A stretch of 16,391 bases of DNA. Origin: JBDKTH01 sp964558295. GTDB lineage: Bacteria > Planctomycetota > Planctomycetia > Pirellulales > Thermoguttaceae. The stretch covers positions 1 through 16,391 of the forward strand of contig CAZLDQ010000133.1 of the NCBI GenBank assembly GCA_964558295.1. The letters are read 5' to 3'. Both the position numbers and the translations under genes were made by a program. The notes under the pieces were generated by a model, which ran no database searches, was not told the DNA's origin, and saw only the letters and a list, made by a program, of their open reading frames with translations. Of the stretch, positions 1 through 5,523 are shown piece after piece (positions within the stretch are counted from its first letter, which is position 1; every line of letters starts with the position of its first letter).

Positions 1-91
1 GATTCCAGGCGACCGGGCCGCGCTGAGTGGCGGAGACAGCCACCTCCCAGCGCGACCACGGCCACCAGGCAACACGCAACGCGCCGTTCAT
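1..91 (-). CDS. Start of a small unknown protein, runs off the left edge
   Basis: An ATG at 91-89 overlaps the TGA of the preceding gene (93-91) in a TGATG junction, the classic arrangement for translational coupling. The frame then stays open for 30 codons to the window edge. The visible peptide begins MNGALRVAWW and is rich in tryptophan. I do not recognise it. The case for a real gene rests on the coupled start and its place at the end of an operon of element genes. No domain can be seen in so short a piece. Confidence 0.45.
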   Translation of the reverse strand, partial: MNGALRVAWWPWSRWEVAVSATQRGPVAWN

Positions 92-321
92 CAAGCCGCC
101 TCCGGCGTTGCCCTGACGGCTGCCAGGTGCCGGTAGACCGATCTGTACACATCGCTCGTCCTCAATCGCGGATGCGTGGCGAGTTGGCCAACCATCGGCA
201 CCAGGAGTTGCTGAACCATGAGCTGGGTCATGTTCAGCCGGCCATCGCCTAGCCGGTCCTCGATGCTTGCCAGGCTGGGTTCAAGCCGCGTGATTTCGCT
301 CCAACTGGGGGTTCGGTTCAT
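91..321 (-). CDS. Small hypothetical protein of the integrated element
   Basis: This is a 76-residue protein starting at ATG 321. A GGAG-type ribosome-binding site lies about 8 bases upstream, and the start is 16 bp after the TAA of the preceding gene at 337-339. Its stop overlaps the next start in a TGATG junction. The sequence looks helical and soluble, with no membrane segment and no cysteine. Residues from about 28 to 45 (NMTQLMVQQLLVPMVGQLA region) form a hydrophobic helix, followed by a basic stretch. I do not recognise a family. Position and spacing say it belongs to the replication-like operon of the element, so a small replication or regulatory accessory role is possible but not shown. 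Confidence 0.55.
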   Translation of the reverse strand: MNRTPSWSEITRLEPSLASIEDRLGDGRLNMTQLMVQQLLVPMVGQLATHPRLRTSDVYRSVYRHLAAVRATPEAA

Positions 322-336
322 CTTGGATGCTCCGTG

Positions 337-654
337 TTATGTGGACTGTCGTTGCCGATTCGCAGATTGCAGTTCGTCGGGCAGGCGGGTTTTCGCCAAC
401 AGCCGATTGAGGTGGATGCCTCGACCTTGGCAGGCCTCCTGAAGCACGGTCGTGAAATATGCTCCTCGCTTGTCGACCGGCCCGTCGTGATGGCGGATCG
501 CCTCCAATCCGCCGTCGATGATCGCCTCGGGCAGTCTTCCGGCAAGATGGAGAAAGCCGACCTTTAGGAGGAATTCACGATCGTCCGGCCTAAGCGGCGT
601 CGGGAACGCCGGCTCGTGGCCGCTTGAAAACTTCCGCGTGCAGAACTCGCGCAC
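337..654 (-). CDS. C-terminal part of a replication-organiser-like protein, frame-separated from its N-terminal part
   Basis: Residues from about 20 (PLRPDDREFLLKVGFLHLAG) to 98 read like the C-terminal helical domain of phage or plasmid replisome-organiser proteins, including the KRGAYFTTVLQEAC motif and the following LNRLLAKTRLP. The ORF opens with GTG at 654, but coding-like sequence (IDSWTQETRERVREF) continues upstream in the same frame to the TGA at 720-718. That TGA lies right at the GACGA pentamer repeat. The N-terminal winged-helix protein ends with TAG at 686-684, in the frame one base away. I therefore think this is the tail of that gene, separated by the repeat length. It may be expressed independently from GTG 654, but I see no good ribosome-binding site there. 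The next gene begins 16 bp downstream. Confidence 0.6.
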   Translation of the reverse strand: MREFCTRKFSSGHEPAFPTPLRPDDREFLLKVGFLHLAGRLPEAIIDGGLEAIRHHDGPVDKRGAYFTTVLQEACQGRGIHLNRLLAKTRLPDELQSANRQRQST

Positions 655-683
655 GCGCTCGCGCGTTTCTTGAGTCCAAGAAT

Positions 684-1310
684 CTATCTGGTCGTCTCGT
701 CTCGTCTCGTCTCGTCTTCAAGCGCGGGAGCGGGGGTGGGAGCGGGTGCGGGAGCGGGTGCGGGAGCGGGTGCGGGAGCGGGAGTGCAGCCGTTTGCCAT
801 TGGTTTGCTATCAGCTACATAGCAAGCGTCGCCGCTTGCCATCGGTTTGCTATCCATTGGATGGCAAGCGGCGTCGTTTGTCATCGGCTTGTGATCGTCC
901 GCCCACCGGCTCCTCGCCCCCTTCCGGCCTGCTTCTGCCCTCGCCTCGGACAGCGTCTGCCCCTTTGCCTGTCTCTGAGCTTCCCGTGCCATCCTCTTCT
1001 GGACGTAATCTGGAGCGTGATCGTACAAGTCGTGAATCTGGTAGCGTTCTGGTTCGCCGGGGACCTCTTCAAGAAAACCCGGTCTGCCCGGCCCCCCGCA
1101 TTCCAGGAGGGCCTTGCAGAGTTTGCCCGGCTCGCCCGGGTACTCCGCGGCCGCTTCGACCGTCGCAGAGTCTCCGATGACTGGATTGCCGCATTCATAG
1201 GCACATTCCCACAGCAGTTCGAGGTAGCCGCGTGCGTGCGGTCGTGGTTCGCCAAGCAATCGCACGAGGAGGCGAAACTTTGGATGCTTGTCCAGACCAG
1301 GCCGGCCCAT
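684..1310 (-). CDS. Winged-helix replisome-organiser-like protein with repetitive linker
   Basis: The ATG at 1310 is the likely start: AGGAG lies at 1325-1321, 10 bases upstream, overlapping the stop of the preceding gene. The frame is open further upstream to 1421, but that part overlaps the previous gene and is unlikely to be used. Residues 1-110 (MGRPGLDKHPKFRLLVRLLG onward, then LELLWECAYECG and HDLYDHAPDYVQKRMAREAQ) match the phage replisome-organiser N-terminal winged-helix type, a DNA-binding domain of replication initiation proteins. A linker follows with three KPM-containing 14-residue repeats, then an Ala-Pro repeat, then an ETRRDETTR tail made by a GACGA repeat. The protein ends at TAG 684 without the expected C-terminal helical domain, which is found in another frame just downstream. 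I infer one gene split by repeat-length change. Confidence 0.65.
   Translation of the reverse strand: MGRPGLDKHPKFRLLVRLLGEPRPHARGYLELLWECAYECGNPVIGDSATVEAAAEYPGEPGKLCKALLECGGPGRPGFLEEVPGEPERYQIHDLYDHAPDYVQKRMAREAQRQAKGQTLSEARAEAGRKGARSRWADDHKPMTNDAACHPMDSKPMASGDACYVADSKPMANGCTPAPAPAPAPAPAPAPTPAPALEDETRRDETTR
692..717. repeat. Perfect pentanucleotide repeat (TCGTC)5 at a gene break
   Basis: There are five exact copies of TCGTC on the + strand (GACGA on the coding strand) from 692 to 716, plus one more matching base. It lies at the seam between the winged-helix ORF (ending at 684) and its probable C-terminal continuation (open from 717). Because 5 is not a multiple of 3, each gain or loss of a unit changes frame. 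Removing exactly one unit joins the two frames through the junction RRDDQIDSW. Confidence 0.9.
726..785. repeat. 12-bp tandem repeat encoding Ala-Pro
   Basis: Three perfect copies of GGGAGCGGGTGC occupy 738-773. One degenerate copy lies on each side, giving five units over 726-785. On the coding (minus) strand this encodes an alternating Ala-Pro linker near the C-terminus of the winged-helix protein, which would be an extended, stiff hinge. Unit changes keep the frame. Confidence 0.85.
792..896. repeat. 42-bp imperfect tandem repeat, 2.5 copies
   Basis: Units at 792-833 and 834-875 align over their full 42 bp with scattered substitutions. A half unit follows at 876-896. On the minus strand each encodes 14 residues with a shared SKPMA/HKPMT core and nearby Cys-Ala or Cys-Tyr pairs. 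The repeat is inside the winged-helix gene, directly before the Ala-Pro repeat, and keeps the frame. Confidence 0.75.
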
Positions 1311-1323
1311 GTTGCTCTGTCTC

Positions 1324-1917
1324 CTACTGCTGGCCGCGTTCCGCTCGCCGATGCAATCCGCGGCCGCTCCTCGGTCGTGACGAACTACCGAGGATTGTGC
1401 TATCAAGTTGCTGACGATCAATGAGGATCTTCCCTTTGACCGGACGAAACGCCGTCAGGGCACCGCGTTCCAGCATGCGACGGATGGAATCTTCGGATAG
1501 CTCTGTGTACATGGCCGCGGCCTTGACACTCAAAAAGCGGGCTGGGGGCGTCGCGTGGGACCTCTTCTTCCCTTCGCGCCACCTTTGCTGACGCATATTC
1601 CTTTTCTGTCTGGCCTTCACGCCGGTTGCCAACCACTCCGACGCGTTCGGAATGAACAGATCTTCGCTGTGAATCTCAAGGAGCCCCTCGGCTACAATCG
1701 CGGCCCAAAACTTCTCGTCGCCTCCGATGATCTCGCGAAGATCGCCAAGGGTGAGTCGCCCAAGTAGACCATCGACCGTCTCACGCGATGCCCAGCCCTT
1801 GAAATCCGTCCACAATCCAAAGACCTCATGCCGGCTTCGGCCGGTCCGGCGGGCTACCGCGAGGATCGGCCTTGACCTCGGCTCATCGATCGGGCTGGGA
1901 ATCCAGTCACCGGCCAC
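1324..1917 (-). CDS. Element protein with winged-helix-like N-terminus and excisionase-type HTH
   Basis: This is a 197-residue protein. The GTG start at 1917 is well supported: AAGGAG lies at 1930-1925, 7 bases upstream, while a nearby ATG in another frame closes after five codons. Residues about 28-110 (HEVFGLWTDFKGWAS, GDEKFWAAIVAEGLLEI, then a basic KARQKRNMRQQRW tail) resemble the N-terminal winged helix of phage replication-organiser proteins. Residues about 128-176 (FLSVKAAAMYTELSEDSIRR through GKILIDRQQL) form an excisionase/MerR-type HTH_17 domain. The last 20 residues are basic and rich in Arg and Ser. The stop overlaps the next gene's ribosome-binding site, so it is co-translated in the operon. 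Likely a DNA-binding protein for element replication, copy control or excision. The exact role is inference. Confidence 0.7.
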   Translation of the reverse strand: MAGDWIPSPIDEPRSRPILAVARRTGRSRHEVFGLWTDFKGWASRETVDGLLGRLTLGDLREIIGGDEKFWAAIVAEGLLEIHSEDLFIPNASEWLATGVKARQKRNMRQQRWREGKKRSHATPPARFLSVKAAAMYTELSEDSIRRMLERGALTAFRPVKGKILIDRQQLDSTILGSSSRPRSGRGLHRRAERGQQ

Positions 1918-1942
1918 TGTCCATCTCCTTCATGGAGTGTGC

Positions 1943-2185
1943 TTAGGATTCAGCCGTGTCGCCACCGGTGTCTTGTCCAACAACGCGACCGTTGCGTTCC
2001 AGCCAATCGAGAAAATCGCGTCCGAGAACGAACGATCGCACGCCCACGCGACGAACTACCAAGCCCGTTCGGCGGGCTTCTCGCAGTGCCGCCGTCCCCA
2101 GGCCACTTGCTTTCCGAAACGCCGTCAGGGAATAAGCTCTCCCAGTCTCAACAACGCCCTCGGATACGCCGCTACTACCAGCCAT
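1943..2185 (-). CDS. Small HTH / excisionase-like DNA-binding protein
   Basis: The first recognisable gene of the element operon. I choose ATG 2185 (80 residues) because GGGAG lies 7 bases upstream. The frame is open to 2404, but the extension does not look conserved. Residues from about 16 to 66 (AYSLTAFRKASGLGTAALRE, then RRVGVRSFVLGRDFLDWL) have the pattern of the short HTH proteins common on planctomycete and phage-like elements: a first helix, a GLGTAALREARR recognition-helix region, and a beta-wing leading to a final FLDWLERNG helix. The C-terminal tail is acidic (GQDTGGDTAES). The distance to the next GTG start is 25 bp. A role as excisionase or operon regulator fits its place nearest the attachment site but is inferred. 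Confidence 0.65.
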   Translation of the reverse strand: MAGSSGVSEGVVETGRAYSLTAFRKASGLGTAALREARRTGLVVRRVGVRSFVLGRDFLDWLERNGRVVGQDTGGDTAES

Positions 2186-2576
2186 TTCCGCGCTCCCATG
2201 AGTCTGATGGATACCGTCATCAATCATGAGTGTACGGTAGGGTCTCGAAAACTGACGAGAGACCGCCAGAAGAATTCTTCTGGGCATCGTTGCCCGCACA
2301 CCTTGATGTGAATCTACCCTCATCGTTGTTTCGTTGTAGTACCCCTGCGAGAATTTCCGAAGAATGTGGATTCTCCGAGGCATACGACGAGATGGCGCAA
2401 GCATTTGCGTCGTGGCCGGATCATCACGTACGTTTCACAAAGCCGCTCTGGGCTCGCGTACAGGATGAGATGGTTTGCGATGGAATGACATCGTTTGGGA
2501 TGGGATGAAATTGCGGAAGTACTTCAGTCAAGTGGGGCTTGTCCACGGCGTTTTGCAGAGCGTCCCCGACTGGCAT

Positions 2577-2611
2577 GGTGCAGAATCTCACACTATGCGA
2601 GATTCTGCACC
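2577..2611. repeat. Perfect 13-bp inverted repeat with 9-nt spacer
   Basis: GGTGCAGAATCTC at 2577-2589 is mirrored exactly by GAGATTCTGCACC at 2599-2611. No T-run follows on either strand, so it does not look like an intrinsic terminator. Placed between the HTH gene and the attachment scar, it may be an operator, a recombinase site or a transcribed hairpin. Confidence 0.8.
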
Positions 2612-2752
2612 GGCTGTGCTGTCAGTGAACGACAGAACGCGAGCGGTCGATTGAGGGCGTATCGTCGTGATGTGGGGAGTAGCAGGCGGCGGCCCCCACG
2701 GCCTTCAAGTCGATGGGCCGCGCGACTGTTACCAAAAGTGTTACTCAACGGC

Positions 2753-2808
2753 GGCGTTTTTCGCCCTCGTGCGGTTCATCGACCCGCGTGAAATCCGAGA
2801 AAAACGCC
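2753..2808. repeat. 10-bp inverted repeat next to the tRNA junction
   Basis: GGCGTTTTTC at 2753-2762 and GAAAAACGCC at 2799-2808 are exact inverse copies 36 bp apart, ending 30 bp before the tRNA fragment. The palindrome ATTCGAAT lies at 2810-2817. The spacing suits paired protein-binding sites of an integrase or accessory factor, but that is only suggested by position. Confidence 0.65.
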
Positions 2809-2838
2809 TATTCGAATGCTCGCCGAAGTGTCACGTAT

Positions 2839-2894
2839 GATTTAAAATCCCAAGCCCCTCACCGGGCGTGCGGGTTCGAGTCCCGCCTCGGCTA
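2839..2894 (+). pseudogene. 3' half of a tRNA-Leu(TAA) gene, probable attachment site
   Basis: The sequence GATTTAAAATCCC matches the tRNA-Leu(UAA) anticodon loop (TTTAAAA at 2841-2847) and its 3' stem. It is followed by a class II variable arm (GCCC 2854-2857 pairing GGGC 2864-2867), a complete T arm (GCGGG 2870-2874, TTCGAGT loop, CCCGC 2882-2886), a 3' acceptor strand CTCGGCT (2887-2893) and discriminator A at 2894. The 5' acceptor strand, D arm and most of the 5' anticodon stem are missing. The bases at 2836-2840 pair only partly with TCCCA. No CCA is encoded. This is not a functional tRNA. It is what remains when an element integrates in the anticodon loop and restores the tRNA at its other end. 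Confidence 0.8.
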
Positions 2895-3190
2895 TTGTGA
2901 TGGAAGGAAGGGAATTGGCTGGTTGGGGGCGATTCCCTGGAGGCTGGGCGGGGTGTACGAATCGCGTCGGGCGCATTGGGGGGCTGCGACCATTGTGCCG
3001 GAGCCTGACTCCATTGGCGGTTTAGGGGGATTCACAACTCCTTCTCGGGTCTAGTCCAACGTTGGAGCCGAGTTGCTACGCTTTGTGTGAGGTTGCCTCT
3101 GGGGATTTCGACAATCGCACGGTCTTCTTTACACCGGGAGGGGACGCTGGAAGCCGGTTTGCCAAGGTCTGTTTTCTGATCACCACCGAC

Positions 3191-5113
3191 ATGTCGAGCC
3201 CGATCTCGCGATTCTGGCTGGCTTTTCGTAACGGGATTCCCATCCTGCTGGGGTTCCTGGCGCTCGTCGGACTCTATGGGGTCAGTCTGTTCAATTACCT
3301 TCTCTTTCACAGCCTTGCGGAGGCGTTTTCGATCGTCATCGCGATTGCTGTCTTTGCCATCTTTTGGAATACCCGTCACCTGTTTCCGAACGGCGTTCTT
3401 CTGGTGATCGGGTTGGGCTGTCTGTTTGCCGGGTTGTTTGACCTGATCTACATTTTCGCCTATCCGAGGTTTGGGGTATTTCCCGGGACGGTTGGCAACA
3501 TTGCTTTGCAGGCGAAAACGGTGGCCCAATGGTATGTTAGTCTATCGTGCGTGGCCGCTTTCCTGTTTCTTCACCGTCGGATCAACGCGAATTGGGTCGC
3601 GTTGATCTATAGTCTAGTGGCGGTGCTGATGCTGTTGTCCATCTTCGTTTGGCGGAATTTTCCCGACAGTTATGTCGAAGGAATAGGAGTGACCGCCTTT
3701 CAACGCGCCGGGCTGGTGATTAGTAGTACGGCGTATCTTGGGGCCTTTTTGTTGTTGGTCGGCAATCGACGAGAGTTTGACGAACGTGTTTTCAAGTTCC
3801 TGGCGGCTACGCTGATCGTGTTCTTTGTCCAGGATACGGTGTCGGCGACGGCCAGGGAGATCGACGATCTGGCCATGACCGTTGCACATCTGTGTCAGAT
3901 TGTCGCTCTCTTTTTCGTGTACAAGGCGTTCGTCGAAGTGGGGTTGAGGAAACCGTACGACCTGCTCTTCCGCGAGCAGCAGCAGAACGCGGAGGCCTTG
4001 GAGCGTCATCAGCGGTTCCTGGAGGCGGTACTGGAAAACGTTCACTCAGCAATCATTGCCTGCGATGCCCGCGGCATTCTCACGCTATTCAATCGTGCTG
4101 CCCGGGAATATCATGGCTTGCCCCAGGAGCCTCTTCCCGCCTCACAATGGGCCGAGCATTACGACTTGTACCATCCGGATGGCAAGACGCTGATGAGGAT
4201 GGAGGAGGTTCCCCTTTTTCGGGCTCTGCAGGGCGAACGCGTCGATAACGTGGAGTTGATGGTGCTTTCCGCGAATGGGCCGGCGCGGACGTTTGTGGCC
4301 AGCGGACAACCTCTGATCGGCCGGGATGGGCTGAGTTATGGGGCGGTCGTAGCGATGCACGACATTACCGAGCGGAAGCAGGCTGAGGAGGAACTGAAAC
4401 GAGTCAATGAAACCCTCGAACGCCGCGCTGTCCAACTGCGGGCTCTTGCCTCGGAACTGACGCGAACGGAACAGCGGGAGCGTCGTCGCTTGGCCCAAGT
4501 GCTTCACGATTGCCTCCAACAGACGCTCGTCGCCGCGAAGATGCAGGTGGGGCTTGCTCATCGCAAGGTCCACGACGCGGAGGCGATGAGTCGAGTGCTT
4601 CGACAGATTGGGGAGTTGATTGACCACGCGATTGCCGAGTCCCGTTCGCTCACCGTGGAGTTGAGTCCGCCGGTTCTCTTTGATCGAGGGCTGGTTGCCG
4701 GATTGGAGTGGCTTGCCCGGCGATTTCTGGAACAGCATCAACTGCCGGTTTCCCTGGATCTGTCTCCCGACGCCGAACCGGCCGACGAGGGGACGCGGAT
4801 CTTCCTGTTTCAGGCTGCACGCGAATTGCTGTTTAACACGGTCAAGTATGCCCAGGCCCAGTCGGCCGAAATCCGCTTGACGCGACTGGCAGCCGATCGT
4901 TTGCGGCTGGTCGTGGTCGATGACGGTCGGGGGTTTGATCCTGCCTTGACGAGAGACTACAGCACCTCGGGGGGCTTTGGACTGTTCACCATCCGTGAAC
5001 GGCTGGAACTGATCGGTGGTCGCCTGGAGGTTCTCTCGGCCCCGGGGGCGGGTACCCAGATGCTGATTGATGTCGCCGACCACCAGGGGGCTCACGCACC
5101 TCTGCCAACCTGA
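3191..5113 (+). CDS. MASE3-PAS sensor histidine kinase, HisKA_3 (NarL/DegS-like) type
   Basis: I place the start at ATG 3191 (640 residues). The frame is open from 3062, but the extra 43 residues are not family-like. Residues about 7-252 are a multi-helix membrane sensor of the MASE3 type (LFNYLLFHSLAEAFSIVIA, then a GLFDLIYIFAYPRFGVFPG motif). A PAS domain spans about 273-397 and ends in HDITERKQAEEEL. A coiled-coil linker leads to the HisKA_3 helix with the phospho-acceptor His439 in LAQVLHDCLQQ. The HATPase domain (about 535-630) has the N box ELLFNTVKYAQA and G boxes DDGRGFD and GGFGLF. Such kinases normally phosphorylate a LuxR-type response regulator encoded just downstream, but none is present here. 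The ligand is unknown. The 296 bp between the tRNA scar and this start shows no other gene. Confidence 0.9.
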   Translation: MSSPISRFWLAFRNGIPILLGFLALVGLYGVSLFNYLLFHSLAEAFSIVIAIAVFAIFWNTRHLFPNGVLLVIGLGCLFAGLFDLIYIFAYPRFGVFPGTVGNIALQAKTVAQWYVSLSCVAAFLFLHRRINANWVALIYSLVAVLMLLSIFVWRNFPDSYVEGIGVTAFQRAGLVISSTAYLGAFLLLVGNRREFDERVFKFLAATLIVFFVQDTVSATAREIDDLAMTVAHLCQIVALFFVYKAFVEVGLRKPYDLLFREQQQNAEALERHQRFLEAVLENVHSAIIACDARGILTLFNRAAREYHGLPQEPLPASQWAEHYDLYHPDGKTLMRMEEVPLFRALQGERVDNVELMVLSANGPARTFVASGQPLIGRDGLSYGAVVAMHDITERKQAEEELKRVNETLERRAVQLRALASELTRTEQRERRRLAQVLHDCLQQTLVAAKMQVGLAHRKVHDAEAMSRVLRQIGELIDHAIAESRSLTVELSPPVLFDRGLVAGLEWLARRFLEQHQLPVSLDLSPDAEPADEGTRIFLFQAARELLFNTVKYAQAQSAEIRLTRLAADRLRLVVVDDGRGFDPALTRDYSTSGGFGLFTIRERLELIGGRLEVLSAPGAGTQMLIDVADHQGAHAPLPT

Positions 5114-5523
5114 CCGATCGAGGTGTTGCTGTCGGATGACTCAAGAGGCTTCAGGGCAGCGTCTGTGGGGCATCGTGTGCCGGCCTCGGGTGATCAGGCG
5201 ACCTACGATTCGTCCGTAACTTCAGCGGAGGCTCCAGATTGTCTGGCCTTTTGTGCGGGGGGACCGCCTGCCATAGCTTAGGCGTCTTGCCAGAGGCTTC
5301 CTCTGCCGCCTCTACGGCTAGGCAGGATGTCTGGTCTGCAGTGCACAAGCGGGCCGCTTATGCCACGCTTCAGGCAGGATATCTATCTCGGCAGTTGTCC
5401 GGAAAATTTGGCACCCCTGAATTGAAAGACACGGTGGTCGATTGACGGGGCGGGCTGCCGGAGTCATAACAGGGGCAAGCGCTGGACGTATTTTCGGACT
5501 GTCCACCAACCAGGAGACCTGCC
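5114..5523 (+). other. Intergenic region after the kinase, possible response-regulator relic
   Basis: There is no intact gene in these 410 bp. Directly after the kinase stop, in the same frame, the DNA reads PIEVLLSDDSRGFR (5114-5155). This resembles the first strand and acidic pocket of a response regulator (IxVLLxDD), but the frame then loses resemblance and stops within about 60 codons. The rest shows no promoter or terminator I can defend. The ribosome-binding site AGGAG of the next gene is at 5512-5516. Confidence 0.35.

Larger units (their letters stand above)
1..2838. mobile_element. End of an integrative element inserted at a tRNA-Leu gene
   Basis: All convincing genes here run leftward in one tightly packed operon and look like mobile-element genes: an HTH/excisionase-like protein, winged-helix replisome-organiser-like proteins and small unknowns. 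The segment ends exactly where a 5'-less tRNA-Leu half-gene begins at 2839, the usual scar of a tyrosine integrase that crosses over in an anticodon loop. Inverted repeats lie at 2577-2611 and 2753-2808, close to the junction. I see no integrase, relaxase, plasmid partition or capsid gene in this part, so whether it is an ICE, a prophage-like element or a satellite is unknown. The element boundary is inferred from the tRNA scar. The left end is outside the window. Confidence 0.65.
2186..2838. other. Non-coding end of the element, between first gene and attachment site
   Basis: About 650 bp without a convincing gene. The open frames present lack ribosome-binding sites and protein-like composition. 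It holds a GATGRGATGR-like purine-rich stretch near 2463-2510, a perfect 13-bp inverted repeat at 2577-2611 and a 10-bp inverted repeat at 2753-2808. The operon promoter and any integrase or excisionase binding sites are expected here, but I cannot identify a clear -35/-10 pair. Confidence 0.5.

Noticed and set aside
726..896. Repeats as a CRISPR array
   Set aside because: Units are directly adjacent without unique spacers and lie inside a coding frame.
624..1424. Long + strand open frame of 266 codons opposite the replication genes
   Set aside because: It runs antisense through three tandem repeats and has a biased Gly/Ser and Arg composition. The minus strand has family-like protein, ribosome-binding sites and operon spacing.
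2820..2894. Complete tRNA using GCCGA at 2822-2826 as 5' acceptor
   Set aside because: Only about 74 bases are available, with no D arm and a broken 5' anticodon stem. A class II tRNA-Leu needs about 85 bases.
4142..5095. Minus-strand open frame of 317 codons
   Set aside because: It is a shadow of the kinase gene, whose domains are unambiguous on the + strand.
5239..5445. Small + strand ORF of 68 codons between kinase and propeller gene
   Set aside because: No ribosome-binding site, no recognisable family and ordinary composition for chance frames in this GC-rich DNA.
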